Shown piece after piece: positions 48,030 through 61,813 of a stretch of DNA of 64,000 bases; within the stretch, counting starts at the first letter, position 1, and every line of letters starts with the position of its first letter. Both the position numbers and the translations under genes were made by a program. This DNA is from Agaricus subrufescens (lineage: Eukaryota; Basidiomycota; Agaricomycetes; Agaricales; Agaricaceae): positions 1,674,001 to 1,738,000 of the forward strand of contig CM057061.1 of NCBI GenBank assembly GCA_029945375.1. Reading direction: 5' to 3'. The notes under the pieces were generated by a model, which was not told the DNA's origin, made no database searches, and worked only from the letters and a program-made list of their open reading frames with translations.

Positions 48030-51000
48030 TGTCATTTCACTCTGGTTCCTTTTTTCTTCTTGTCGAGAGACCATAGATATAACGATGTTAAGGAGCACAG
48101 TAGGCTGAAAGGTTAAGACGGTACTTTGGCTTGAAATCGCCTTCAGGCCTGATACTCTCTTATTGTAGTCATTGTTTAGGTACCAGAAGTGAAGCTGGAT
48201 GTTGAGCGCCGGAGATTTGATCGTAAAAATGGAAGAGAAATGGAATGCTATAGGAACATTATCTCCACAACATTTGAACGCGCCTCACTTCTCGATTTTG
48301 AGAGAGAAAAAAATTAAACTCCCCGCGCTTTTCCATCTTACCCGTGATCTATACATATAGATATCATGTCCGGGTTTCCTGAGTTGGGGCAAATCCTACG
48401 CGCCGGCTTTTCTAGTAGACATGATGATGTTGATATGCGTATCTTGCATGCCGTTCACAGGGCCTACGTAGGCATACTAGTCGGGAGAAAACCTTGTTAG
48501 TGATTCACCGACAGTCAAGGACATGTAGCTTTGCTCTTGATCACCCCTGGATAGTTGATCTCGACATGGTAAGAATAAAGGAGAATCTGGGGCGTTAGTA
48601 TAGAGATTCATGACAGTCACACGAGAACGTGATGATTGTCAAAATCAAAGTCATCCCCTAAGTTTGGCTATCATTAATGGGCTATTGGCTATGTATAGTT
48701 TTTTTCTCGCGGGCTGCTCCCCGCGATCTACCAAGCAGTGCCACGGACTCCGAGTCGGGTTCCACTTCATCATACACTTATGTTCAACTTCATATACCCA
48801 ATCCCTTCAATACCCTGGACCCTTTCCTCTGACAAAAGTCTAATAGACAATACTACAAGACACGAGTTTCGCTCATCCTAATGAGCCAAGTAATTAACCA
48901 ATATAACTATGATTGTCTGTGTGAGAATGTCGATCTTCCGCCCCAGGGCCATCTGAATTCTCATTTTTCCCTAGTTCCTACGCAACGGGACCGGCTCACG
49001 AGAGGCGGGTAGCGAATCTGGCCACGATCATCGTAAGGCTATATGTAGCCTGCAAATTTTTCAGTTGCATACCACCAATCCATCACAGAGTGCCATACAT
49101 CCAAAAGTCCAAATATCCTCCCAATTTAAGAATAAGGCGACCGCACAAGCCCCGCCAAAGATAGCCACACAGATAAAAGGACACACACGCACCTAGGGTT
49201 TGCTCTATAGAATCCCCTTTAAACTTCCATCTCCAGTGTTGATTTGAAATATTGACGCGCCGTGAGTGTTTTGTTGTATTTCATTCATTCGCTTATTCTT
49301 GTTTGTGGCCTGTGTTGTATGTATGCCTTTTCGACTACACGTATCTGCATCACACCATCTGACGGGATAGATAATTCTTTGCCCCCGGTTGCAGTGTTTG
49401 ATCCACGCGATAAAGAATGGATTCAGAAAAACAGCTATATTTACTCTCAGACGCGCGATTGTATAGTGTATTTCCTCGGTCCTGGCATAAGACGAGAGTT
49501 ATAGGGTCCTGGGGTCCCCAGTGACATGAGCATTTGGACTTTGACATGCCTGAGATTTTATTTTTGGGTGGTAAACATGGGCTTTACGGTCTTGATATTG
49601 ATCTCATTGTGGCTTTGACCGGGGTTCCGGTAAGACATAAAACACATCGCAATCGACAGCTGTATACCTTCCCAACCCTTTACTCTCATTCTCGTTTTCC
49701 GATTGTGCTACTTGACGTCTTGGTAATGATCTTCGATTGCGGCCATGTCTCACCGGACCCAGATGCTTTCTGTTTTGTAATCGAGACACACAATCATAGG
49801 ATACGTGGATTTGATGAAGATTAGAAGGTGAAGCTGACTTCGAAGAACAAGCATAAAGGTTAAATTTGTAAGTAACTCACTTGGCCAGTCGTAGGAAGCT
49901 GGGATTTCATACGCCCTTGGGTGCTTAACCCGCCGAGCTTCAGCTTCTGTATTCAGGCTGGAATTCTGCTACGCTCGAGGAAAATCAGGTTTTTAGGAAC
50001 CATCATTGATGCGATCGTCACCTCAGGTTTAATCGAAACTCCCATTAGGGACCTTGATACTCGGTAGCTTGGGAGTTCTTCGAACACTCTCTGATAAAAA
50101 CCTCTTGGAACTTCTTATTTATTTACTATCACACCTGTTATAACGTACAACGGGCTGTGTTCAAATATCACGAAACATTTGAATGCTGTCGTGTTCGGCC
50201 CTGACAGGTATTGACAAGTGTCTTAATTATAAAGCTGTGGCATTTGTGAAAAAGGGGTTATAAGAGGTTGACAGTCGGAAGGGTGTGTCCAACTTTTTGC
50301 AAGGCGGGATGAGAGTGTTAAGTGAATGGGTACACCAAGAGCGGCACGCAAATTCGACGTTCGGTTTACCCCACCGAGTCAATATGTGAGATAAACGGAG
50401 GATTTGTGAACGATCATTTGGGATGTAGGCGAGTACGGATTGAGTACAACCGGAGGATGAGACATGGTTCTCCTGCTACTTGAATCTCAACATGTACCAA
50501 ATCTTGCCCAGAATCAAAGCAGTGTGTTCGTGTAAGTTGGCCAGAGCCACCAGAGCTATATCTGGCAAATAGCGACACGACGGACTGTCAAGCCGGCCTC
50601 GGCATCTCACATCTCTCTGCCGTCGGCAGTCAATAAGATCTCCGCAGATTCGGCACTCTTTGATGCTGGACATATGATTGACACGCAACTCCGACGGCAA
50701 GCGCTACGTGACAAAGCGTCACACCCACTTACACTCCTCGCCACTTCCCGACACTTGAAATTTGAAATGTCAAACCATTCGGAACCTGTCAAGTATTAAA
50801 GAAAGAAACCAGGGTTCCTTCATAGATTCAAGGTCACCAAGATGCGACTTTGTACTTACCCTACCACGCGCCGCGACTTGGACTACACGTCCTGTTTCAG
50901 CAGTTTGCCAAAAGATGCATTGCACCGACTTGGCGCCATATCACCAGGTGACTCACCAGTTTGATCACCGTCTAAAGTTCCTTACATCCTCCCACTTCTC

Positions 51001-53232
51001 CTTATGTTAGCCTTACGCTAATCAACGTCGATATGGCCGAACATCACCTATCGGTTGGTTAGCTCATGAAAGAAGCCAAGCCATTTCAGTCGAGAAACAA
51101 AGATGGCTGTTTGAAGCGAGGTCAATCTTCAGTAACGCTTTTCCATAACGGGTTCAGCGATGTTAGCTCTGATTCTGTCCAAATCAACGCAAGATATTCC
51201 ATACGGAGGTGCTAGAGAGGGGTATCAGTTCCCTTTTTCTCTCAGGCTGTACGGAGCCTACAGGTTCCCTATGACATCATCTCGGCCATTGTACATTCGC
51301 TCAATTCAAAGAACTCAAAGGTATGAGCTCTTTGTCAATATCATTGCTTTGACGTCTATTCTGATGCTTTCTGAATCGAAGGCAAAGGAAGCGCTGGATA
51401 GAACAAGTTGCAGTACTTACGAACTCAGAGTTTCTTAGTGCTCCTCTGTTGGACATTCAGACGATGACAATATAACGAGCTGTAGTGGTGACAAACTTCT
51501 ATACGATTGATAGTCGGCACTTCTGAGAATGCATGACTTCTGTAGTATTGGAAGACCGCAGTAACTGGTCATCTCAATCTTGTGCTAAGATGCTCTTTAA
51601 AAATCCTCAAACAACTCTGAGTCGAAACCGTGGTAACCTAAATTGTCTAGCTGCGGGTTTGAAACCGCGGGATCCGAACAAATCTCTGACAATGAAAGGG
51701 AATTGAATTCTCAGCTCAGTTAGGTCATAGCCATAGTCACGGGAATCTCCGAATTACGCCACTGACTTTTCTGATCATTCAGGCGCCTATTGCACCTTAT
51801 AATCTCTAACAATATAAGTCAAGGTTGTGAATGAACTTCAGGTCATAACTCAAATTGTTTCCATAGTTTATTCCCACGCCCTCGATTCAAAGTCAACGAC
51901 GTTGGACAGGCAAACAATTGGTCTGGCTATCGTGTCATGGGGCACGCAGTCAGCTTTATCCATAAACGACGGATTGTCGTCAAGCGCTATCTAGTGGCTC
52001 TACCTGGAACAGGTGTTCAACACGAGGTACCAAAGTCGGGAATCTCGTTGCCTCCTTCCCGGACAATCATTTGTCAAAAGAGGGTCCAGGAGTCTTTTGA
52101 ACACCGACACCTGACTCTGCAACATCAAAACTTTGTGAATGGAAATTTTTGGTTCAAAAATAGTACGTACTTTGGATTGGGATGATCCGGGAGCGGATGC
52201 CAGATGGTAACCAAATAAATCTTTTGGGGGCCTGTTTGGGGCCTGTTTGTTCGGATCCCGCGGGATCAAGCGCGCTGACAACCAGAACTTGCTCATACAA
52301 AATCGAACCGAAGTGCATTTGAAGGTCTCTATCAGGGGAAAGCGGCTCAAACTTATCATCGTCCGAACTTGTCTTGAATCATTTAACCATTGTCCTGTTT
52401 TCGGAATTCCAGAGGTCTAAAATTAGTTTTATGTAGCATCAAAGAAGATATCTTCGGATCGCCAAAAAGCTTGCATACGAGTGGCTATCGGTTTAAACCG
52501 TCAACGGATTTGAGACACAATCAAACGATAGAGAAGCTAATTATTTGGTCCATGCAGATAGTGTCTGTGTTGACGGCTGTCGCACAGCAAACATCTTAGT
52601 TCGTTGTTCGTCTCGGTGTGTGTGGCCCCGCTTACGAGAAGTTCCTTCATCTATCAGATGGCGCCATCAAAATCATTATTGGCCAATATGCATAAATACT
52701 GATTACCCAAGGTACAAAACCTATATGAGTGAGGGTCCGGGACACATGGGGTTTCCACTAGCTTAGATCTTTATAACCGACGTAATATTAACTGCATGGG
52801 CCTATTAGTGGAGCTGACAGTACACTCCAACAGTAGGATGATGGCAGCCAATACCCTATGTCAGGACCGCAGGTTCTTCACGAGTGCGTTGGTATGTGTT
52901 GAGTTAGAATTTGCTATCCCGGAGGTCTTGTGAGATCGATTGCCTCTGTCTTATAAGGTGCTACCAGTCGTCTGTCCATATGTCCCTGAATACAAGTAGC
53001 TCGACAGGCCCAGATGACACGCGCAAGTGGCTGCAATAGTCGATGCCGTGAACTGCTAACCCGAGCACTGCTACGTACATACATATATCTCTCGTCCATA
53101 ATGATAAGCATTAACATGTCATGCTCGACGGCCGATGCCATCAACATGATTCCAATCTAACCCGAGAACGCCGTTCTCAAGTTTCTGAGTACAAGAACAT
53201 ATCTTCTTAACTTGATGTGGTGTTCCCGATGA
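48030..53232. other. Gene-poor stretch of about 5.2 kb
   Basis: No frame with recognisable motifs or splice structure. Open frames such as 49262-49504 and 51160-51438 look like chance. The stretch holds one clear inverted-repeat pair (51665-51682 and 52246-52263), listed separately. I saw no tRNA or rRNA. Confidence 0.5.
51665..52263. repeat. Perfect 18-base inverted repeats bounding about 600 bases (possible MITE)
   Basis: CCGCGGGATCCGAACAAA at 51665-51682 is the exact reverse complement of 52246-52263. Just inside the right arm is a direct duplication of GGGGCCTGTTT (about 52226-52248). The right arm also overlaps a 14-base palindrome GATCCCGCGGGATC (52254-52267). There is no transposase and no evident target-site duplication. 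Size and structure suggest a non-autonomous element. Confidence 0.5.
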
Positions 53233-53240
53233 TATATAAA
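53233..53240 (+). promoter_or_regulatory. TATA box of the GMC oxidoreductase gene
   Basis: TATATAAA lies 35 bases before the start codon; the leader would be short. Confidence 0.45.
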
Positions 53241-53274
53241 GAGCCTATAAGACTTTCTCGTTCACTAGCGCAAT

Positions 53275-55566
53275 ATGCCAGCGCTTCCTAGTCTTCTGAT
53301 TCTGACGCTGCTCATCACTTCAGGATTATGCGCGGTATATCAACAACTTACAGACATAAAGCAAACTGAATTCGACTTTGTTATCGTCGGAGGTCAGTAT
53401 GCTATCTTGTGACATACATCTCGAGGCTATCTGATGTCTTCGCTCCCATGAAGGTGGAACAGCAGGGGCCGTTCTTGCTAATCGCCTTTCCGAGGTGAAA
53501 AGGTTTCAAGTATTGGTCATCGAAGCTGGGCCTAGGTACGTTGTACGACTGAGTTCTCTACACACTGTTAGAGAAGTCCTCAGCTGACATCCTTTTAGCA
53601 ATGAAGGTGTTTTAAATTCCCAAGTTCCTCTATTCGCTTTAAATCTCCAGAACTCCCCGTATGACTGGAATTTCACTACGACACCACAGAAGTTTGCGAA
53701 TGGCCGGACAATACCATATGCTCGTGGGCATATCCTTGGCGGTAGTAGTAGCATCAGTGAGCATCAGACATATTGATTTTTACCCTTCGCTCGAACTTGA
53801 CGTACTGTCATGCAACACAGATTTGATGGTCAATGCACGTGGATCAATTGACGATTACGACAGATGGGCTCGTGCTACGGGCGATCCGGGTTGGTCATGG
53901 GATAAGATGTTCCCTTACTTTATAAAGGTATATATTCTTTCCTCTATCAGGTGAGGTTCAATTGAACACCAAAAACAGCTTGAGCGCTTCATGCCGCCTA
54001 CAGATGGAAGAAATATAACTGGAGATTATGATCCAGCTATTCATGGGTTTGACGGAATGAGCCGTGTTTCTTTACCGAACCGAGTTGAAAGGCCTTTTGA
54101 CCAGAACGTTTTTGCGGCTGCCAATGAGCTCGGAGGCATTTTTAATGTCACTCTTGATTGGAATAGTGGGAATCCTCTTGGTACCGGTGAGTCGCTCGAA
54201 ATTGTCTGTTTTCTAGTGTTTAGACAAAATCTAGGGTGGACACAGGCTACGATTGGGGGTGGGGAGAGGAGCAGCTCAGCAACTGCTTATCTTTCAAGCG
54301 AAGTACTTAGGCGGACAAACCTCCATGTCCTATTGAATACGAAAACGACCAGACTCCAGCAATCGAATTCGTCAAATAATCGTGGTCCAGAGTTCGGTAA
54401 GATTGAAGTTATTGGAAACAGTTAGTAGTCGTACTTGGGCTTGGATCGATTGTGTTGTTTATTCTGATGCTCGCAAACAGGAAACAGCTCGCGCGTATTC
54501 ACTTCGACTAAGGAAGTTATACTATCAGCGGGCTCTATCGGCTCCCCACATATACTTTTTCATTCCGGGTTTGGAGATGAACAGGAACTTAAATCTGTCG
54601 GAATCAAACCTCTCGTTAATCTTCCTAGTCTGGGAAAGAATCTAACAGACCATCCCACGCTACAGCTGGACTTCTCTGCAAACACTACAGAACAAAAGTA
54701 CGTAAATTTGAAGTACGTGGCCAATACGAGGCTGAGCTTACTCGAAATACTAGTGTCCTGACCAACTCAAAACTCCTGGAGGATGCCTTGGAACAGTGGA
54801 AGAAATCAAAAACAGGTCCATTGGCAGATATATCGAATAATCAGGTCATTTGGTGTCGACTCCAATCAACTTCGCCTTTTGAAGATCCTAGCGCAGGCCC
54901 TAGGTCTCCACACTGGGAATTTATACCAGTCGTGAACCTCAAACCTACGCCCTCACCTGGAGTCACAGCGATAGTTTCTATCGTCAGTCCTGCCTCTCGT
55001 AAGCAATTCATCCTCGGTCAGCGAGAAAAACTGATGCACGAAATACAGGTGGAATGGTCTCAATCAATTCTTCTGATCCCCTAGACCCTCCCCTCATTGA
55101 CCCAGCGTTCTTTACAGCCCCAGTAGATGTAGCCGCCGGGCGTGATGCAATTAGGAATATCCGGAAGTTCTTCTCAGCAAAGGCATGGGATGGATACATA
55201 GTGTCTGAGCAGCCACCATTAGCCGGCGCTGAATCTGATGACGAACTTGATGCTTTCATCAGCGGCAATTTCGTCACTACATGGCACCCAGTCTCTACAG
55301 CCATGATGTCACCCCAAGGAGCGGATTACGGCGTTGTGGATCCTGATTTGAAGGTGAAAGGTGTGGGAGGTTTGAGAATTGTTGATGCATCTGTTATGGT
55401 GAGCACCATCGAAAGCCTTGCTTCCACTGGAAGTATGCCTGACCCAAGGCTTCTGAAGCCTTTCATCACCGCAGGGAATACACAAGTAGCGGTCTATGCA
55501 ATTGCGGAGCGTGCTGCTGACTTTATCAAACATGACTGGTGTGGTGATGGCAAAGAAAAATGTTGA
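53275..55566 (+). CDS. Secreted GMC oxidoreductase, aryl-alcohol oxidase-like (AA3_2, 592 aa)
   Basis: Ten exons: 53275-53392, 53454-53535, 53599-53756, 53821-53927, 53979-54186, 54235-54420, 54481-54697, 54754-54998, 55049-55398, 55459-55566. Signal peptide MPALPSLLILTLLITSGLCA. FAD-binding DFVIVGGGTAGAVLANRL, then the GMC signature 1 region (YARGHILGGSSSINLMVNAR), signature 2 (GSIGSPHILFHSGFG) and the substrate/FAD-binding C-terminus. The catalytic His is in TTWHPVSTAMM; the second catalytic position is Asn in TAGNTQVAVYA. These flavoenzymes oxidise aryl alcohols or related primary alcohols with O2 to aldehydes and H2O2, feeding peroxidases and Fenton chemistry outside the cell. Multiple NxS/T sites. 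No break found. Confidence 0.92.
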
Positions 55567-58500
55567 GAGCAAGAGAACTCAAGGCAACAGTAGATATTTT
55601 AGAAATTCAATTTTGTGCAAATAGAATTCGAAGATATCAATATGATCGAATGGAAAAATCACTCTGAGACGCCACAGTGGTGATACTTACAAAACTCTCA
55701 TAACGACGAACAGCATGCTAACACTGCAATCTCTCGGGTAGATTTTATTATCGATGAGGTAAACGACTAAACCACGATTCGAATATAAGCTTCGGAGGGT
55801 ATATGGTGTGCGCAACCACAGAGCCCGAGTAGCTGCTGCGCGATTTGACCCAGCGCACGAAAGTAGCCGGGAGTTTTTTTGATGGAACGAAGTCAGCGAA
55901 CCCTCACAGCGTAAACTCTTGCCAGAGAATCCTGTCGGCATTCGTTGGAGGCTGTGTAGTATCACTATGAATTGCCGGGAAGCGAGGCGTGGGAATATGA
56001 ACCAGGTTCAACCTGTAACCAAAGCACGCTTCGGTGGATGATTCTGATGCACCTGTTCCCGTTCTGAGCCGCCTTATCTAAAGTGCGGGTTATTAGGACA
56101 TACCACCGCCGATGACTCGAACAGGGTAACTTTTGTGTTGTCACCATAGCAGACTACTCGTCATCCGAGACACACTAGAGCGAGTTTAACGTGTGGCGAG
56201 TGGAGCACACTCCAGTGGAATTAGATGTGGTCACGCTAACTCGTCGTCGGTCTTCTGTGGCTACCCCCACCTGTTGTACAGAGAAAATCTCTGCCATATA
56301 TGTACTAGTATATATCGAACTCCCTGTTATAGTCTATAGCGTGTTTTATAAAAAGCCTTCTTGTTCTCACTACTTCGAGATCCTCACTCGAATGTGCTTC
56401 GAAAAAAGGCCTGAGCCAGGCTTTCAAAATGCATTACTCTCGTATAAACAAATCCACCCCTCAAGGCCATAAACTTTTAGGTAGTCATTAACTCATAACC
56501 AGTTGTAGTTGCAGGATTCGGATACCACCTACGTTGAATGGTTCGGGGTCTAAACCTCATGGAGGTTTACATAAGGCATCACAAGCTCCACCCTCCCTTA
56601 CCGCCCAAGTGCAGGGTTCACATCTATCACTAGTTCCCGAACGGAACCATCTTTTGTTGGAATTATCGAAGACCTCGAAGATTGCGAAGACCGCGGCTCG
56701 CTGACGCCACTTCAGGTTCCGACCACGATGCGAGAAATTAAGAACAATCCTGATATCTTCTCCTTTCGTAAGTAATTCATTTAAGTATTCACCCTTCCAA
56801 ATAGCTTTACACAATTCGCTCCACGTAACGCCAACGGAAACACTGAGAATAACAACTTCTTATCAGGCTCTCGAGAATCCGTCAACTCCGACTCAGGCGG
56901 CGATTATCATCTATCCATCCATTTTCTTGTCTTTTGAAACCATAATTGGGATTTGTTACGCGACGCTAGAATATAGCTACCCAATGCGGTCTATTCGTTC
57001 CTATTTGTCTCAGTCTGTCTTACGACGAATAAGTTTTCTAGCGCTTTCATGGAGACCCGGGCGTTGCAGAAAACTCAGTCGTATGAAATTTATTAATCCT
57101 TAGAGGGCATTTTAGTGGCTGACTGATTTCAGGCGAAGTGGGATCTCAACCTCTAGACTATTTCCAACTCGGGTAGTAGTAGTATACTCCAGCTAATATG
57201 GAACGATCCGCAGTTATAACTTTTTGCGTTCGAAATCACTTAAGCTCCTGTGCTCATTTCATCGCGTAGTTTTCAAGCCCAGGACACTGGCAGAAGCCAT
57301 TTCCCTTTCAGTCAGTCTCGAGACTGGCGATAGAGCTAAGGCAATATCAGCTAAGTAACATACTTTCATGAACGAATAGTACTACCATTTCCTGAGGACG
57401 AGTGATATAAGCATGCGCCAGGTCGGATGCAAGGGAATGGCAATCGGCTTAGGCGGCATGGGGCGTCAGGGCTGGGTAATCAATACTAGCTCTCTTCCTA
57501 CCCTAGTCTTTCCTCTAGCAAAAGAGGGAATAGGCCATCATGGCCTGGCAACAAAGTCCGTGGGAATGTCTCGTGCCGGAACGCGCCGGGCCCATCTTTG
57601 TCTAAACCACGCTAAAGCTTTCTTTCCTGCTTTCCTTCATCACAAACCATCTGATTCCGATCATACCAAAAGATTTTGCCTATTTCAACCGATACGGGGT
57701 ACTCTCCATGAAAGATCTTCAGTGATGACACCCGAGAATTCGTTTTCTTCTGTCAGCAATAGTCCAACCGACCCACAGGATAGGCAAAGGTCTATCTGTT
57801 ACTTGAGTACATGTCTTTGGGCTTCCTGAACATTCATTTTGTTGGCTGGCTGTATCATTTCCAGTGTCACCGCGGTCTTACCTACATGTCTGTCCGGTCC
57901 AAGCGTCATTGGCTAGGCACATGATGGACTGCTGGAAGAGATTGTCAGTGGCCGGTCCTGGATAGCCCAGGGCATTCCTTCAATTAGGCTCGCTCCGTGC
58001 TTAATATCCAGTTCAATGACAACACTCACTGAGATTCCGAATTCTTATAGGTTTTGATGAGCCAAGTCGTCTACTATGCTGAAAGTGCTTACCGAATAAC
58101 AACGAGATGTCTGAAAAAGGATATCCTTAACTCAAAATGACTAGTCCCGCGCCAATAATGAACAACTTGAGTTCAAGTGTTTAATTGCGGAAATCTCCGC
58201 AGTACAATATTCTTGACGTGTTCACTATCCCGATTATCGCCGATTCCTCTGGGTGGTAGAAGTTGGAAGATGCATCGACTCGCAACCCGTCTCCGCTACC
58301 TCCCCTGCTAAACACCAAGTGCCTTGGACATTACGAACAGTCAGTGGCTTCGTGACCGCCCCCACACTGCCATGCCGATCAATCCGATTATAGTAACTGT
58401 TCCTACTGGTTGCTTGCTAGATTCAATCCAGTACTCCAGATAAATGAATGCCAGAAGGTAGGACGGGTTCAGTGTATGGCTCACGTTGATTGCAGCTCAA

Positions 58501-60480
58501 AGGTGGGACACGTAAAGGAACGTAGTCAATGCCCATATATAAATTGACAATCGCATCATACTTCAAAGACGGTAAACGTAGTAAGTCTGGTAGGCTAGCT
58601 TTTCACGTCAAAGGGGAGGGATGGTGATCAAAACTAGACAGATAAATAAATTCAATGTCGCATGACGGACCCACGAGTGGTCAGAAGCGATTGAGGCGAT
58701 GGTATATTTGTTGATTTCATCGCGAAACAAGTAGAGGGCAATCCGTAAAACATGAAGTGGAACAGAAAGGCGTGAGGGGAAGAATTTTGTCTCGGGGTCA
58801 CACCCCGATACTTTGGTTTGGTATGCCGGTAGAGGTGGATTGAATATGAGTAGCTTGTCTCTTGTCTATCAGTCATCTGCTTGATTTCTACCGCGTTGAG
58901 GGCTGAGACACGCTAAGCGAACCATTACGGCTCTAAGTTGACGTTTCTTCAACATGATGTTCATCCATGGGTGCAATGTCAATATGGAAAATGGAAGTTG
59001 TTTTCCCTGTTCATATCACTTACGGGATTTGTTTGCACCGAGTCATACGTTCCCTAACCAATGTTGACCAGTTCTAACTTAAAACTTTTGACTGGCATGA
59101 TACCATCGCCAACGTACCCTTTAGGAGTGACTGTCATATATTTAGTGCCTCATAAGAATACCCCAAAGTCGACTGCGTCCAGAATGAGACACCGCAACGC
59201 GGTCGAGTATCAGGGAAGTTGCTCACACATTCTTGGACACGAGATGTCCGAAGTCCATGGTATTGTTTTGATTGCAGATTTTTCTTGTCTGTCCAGAGCC
59301 CGGTGACGGTAAATGAGTCAGCCTAGTCGGCAAAACAGCCCTTTACCGGAAGGGATACGAGAGGGTATATATGGTTTAATTCTGCCGCCGGCTAGTGAGT
59401 ATGTTGTAGGCTCATGCTTACAGTGATAAAGCAAAAACGCTTTTCTTGTACTTGTTTCTCAGAACTGCATCAGGATTATTGCAACATACTGATTCATACT
59501 ACTTCTTCACTTGGTAGACTTGTCACTTATAATGATCAGGCAGAGACGGGTTCTGAAATTGACGGCTGTCTTCGCATACTGTCGGAATGATTATTTACAT
59601 ATGTCCATCATATGTACATATATGTATATTCGCTGTAATGACATAAAAATTGATCGTGTAAAGTGAACATCATAGGGCGTATCTCAGAATCACACGCGCC
59701 CTTCGTTCTCAATAATGAAAGTCAGGATGCATGGACCGCGTTAGATAGGCTCTAGATGAGATGGACGATGGACGAATGGCATTCATCAACCCTAGAGATG
59801 AAGCACGTCAATCATTCGATGAGGTATTGATGCGAACGATGATACCTCGATTTAGAAATCAGGAACCCCCTACTTCAGACAAATTATCCCAAAAATAGAG
59901 CCATTAAGTGAAAATCAAGAGTGTTTTACCTTAGTAGTCCGGCATTTGTCCCTACAAGAGTAACATTTCTGTCCTCAAGCGTGCTCCCTGCTGAAGTCAT
60001 GGTAATGCTTTCCTCAGTAGGGAGGGATAGCGAATGTGTACAAGTTTCAAAGTCACTGTTCACTGTCAAAGATCGTAGTTGATACAAGGCAGTGTACGTG
60101 GACTGCCTGAGCGTTGATTTGCTCCCTACATATGTGTCTGGTGTAGTGTTTCAGCGGGGCTGACCTACCTAAGGTTGTCAACAATAAGTTCGTCATGAGT
60201 AGCGACCAAAAAAGATGGAAGTGAGCAGGTGATGTGACCGAAATAATAACTTCCTCTCTGTGGGAACATTGTAAGTTGCATTTACACTCTGACATCTGCT
60301 TCTCTCTGCACACCTCTGCTAATTGAATCTGGCCGCCCTTGACGGCTGGCCCTACAGTGGCTGACTGTGCAAAGAGTTGGCTCAAGCTGCGGTACACGAC
60401 CTCCATCGATCCCTCATGGTGAGCAAGAAACCACAAGTGCGTTCACTCACTTGTTGACATGACCGACCGTGATGTGATGA
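55567..60480. other. Gene-poor stretch of about 4.9 kb
   Basis: No supported gene. The longest frame (57413-57829, +) is Gly-rich at first and has no motif; it was not accepted. No RNA gene recognised. Confidence 0.5.
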
Positions 60481-60501
60481 TGAGGTGACTTCTAAGTGTT
60501 T

Positions 60502-60870
60502 CTCCAAAGCCTTTAATATCGCTATTAGTGGTGGTCATTTTGTAGAAGCCAGCAGTGTCAATGAGATCATGCATAATTTTACTATATAAACGGTGTCAGG
60601 TGGAGGTTTATTATTTCACCGACAGTCTTGAGCTACTATACGTGCCTGATGCCATAAAAGACTCCGGCGCCCGACACTCACTTACAAGATGCCACATGAG
60701 ATAGTGCGATTGAGGATCAGAGACAGGCTCAGGCAATGGCTCGTCAATGAACAGGTCGATCAGAGAATCCTTGGCATCCATGGCACGGCCAGCACTGGGA
60801 AGTCTGCAGTGGCCTAGTCATCTGCTGACTCCTGTGAGGAGAGACACAGCCAGGACGAAGAACGAAGTAA
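60502..60870 (+). pseudogene. NACHT (NLR-like) relic: exon 2 and start of exon 3
   Basis: At about 60502-60590 the frame FSKAFNIAISGGHFVEASSV ends in TAA and matches NLR exon 2 (compare YFTNASKFAINGGQFISVNQ of NLR-D). After an intron-like gap ending CGACAG (about 60632) come degraded pieces of the TKDSSARHPPPKCH segment, then VRLRIRDRLRQWLVN and GIHGTASTGKSAVA followed by TAG (60815-60817) where intact copies have Gln, then SSADSCEE. Homology fades after about 60870. The stop and the early frame breaks show it is dead. Confidence 0.8.
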
Positions 60871-61310
60871 GGCGGAGGGATGGCTTTGATTGAACAGTCA
60901 GGACTAGAAGGGTGTGAATTTGCAAGAGCAAGCTGTGCAGATGATGCGAGCACAAATTTAGAGATTTACGTAACACGCTCAACTCGGATATGTGCGTGTC
61001 AAGCAAGGTGGTTTGCTCGCCGATGTGGACAAGCTCGGCTCGTTCACTGGCGAAGACGGGTGAACGCGATCGTAAGTGCAAATATGACTGTCTATTGAGG
61101 AGATCATAGATGAGACGGAGATAGTGGGCCAATATTGAGCTCCAGGCGGATGATCAAACCGATGACCACTCGCTATATATAGATTGATTATACCTAGTTG
61201 TTACAATAAGCGCTGTGACTGTTCAATGACAGTTGGTATGGCTTGGCAAGAAGATAAACGTACGGTACCTTCCTTGCCACACCTCACTGATCAGTGCTGC
61301 TTGAGTCCCA

Positions 61311-61382
61311 ATGTCCCTGCCCGTCCCCTCTATTGTTGACCGGACAAGAAATTGGATGAGGCTTCTCAAGGATGAACATTAA
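61311..61382 (+). pseudogene. Orphan NLR exon-1-like remnant
   Basis: ATG 61311 opens MSLPVPSIVDRTRNWMRLLK and stops at TAA 61380-61382. It is plainly related to NLR-A exon 1 (MSLHTPSIVDRTKRWTKLL). No matching donor and exon 2 follow before NLR-D, whose own first exon (61814) is different. Confidence 0.6.
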
Positions 61383-61813
61383 ACGTTCAACACTGCAACC
61401 ATGTCATTGGTAGAATAATCAGGGAATAATCTTCTCTGCTTCCGAACGCGTCCCTGTCCCCTTTCTTCTGTTGACTCAGATCGAAGTATTTGACAAGTGG
61501 CTGACTGCCTTGGAAGTTGGGTCCGAAACCAATTCTATTCCTTCGCCAATATTTAAACTCCTAAGCATATACCATGATCATTTGTTCTTGATGTAGAGCT
61601 ATCAGCCGACTCATGGCATGTCACTATATGGTTAGAACACAAGAAGGATGATGATCAAACAATTGACGAGCGGTAGGAACGGGGATGGTGCTTCCAGAAT
61701 CTCACGACAAGAGTTGTGACAGTAACACAGGTTAGTTGCTGTGCGAACACTCGCGCCTGTTGTTGCCCAGTTCTTCCTTTCCCTCCCACTCTGGCACAAC
61801 TTGTCGGTGCCGG

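Noticed and set aside
57413..57829. 138-codon open frame in the second gene-poor stretch
   Set aside because: No recognisable domain, irregular composition and no supporting neighbours.
48030..60480. tRNA, rRNA or CRISPR arrays in the gene-poor stretches
   Set aside because: No cloverleaf with a T-loop signature, no rRNA-like conserved blocks, and no regularly spaced repeats; CRISPR is not expected in a fungal nucleus.
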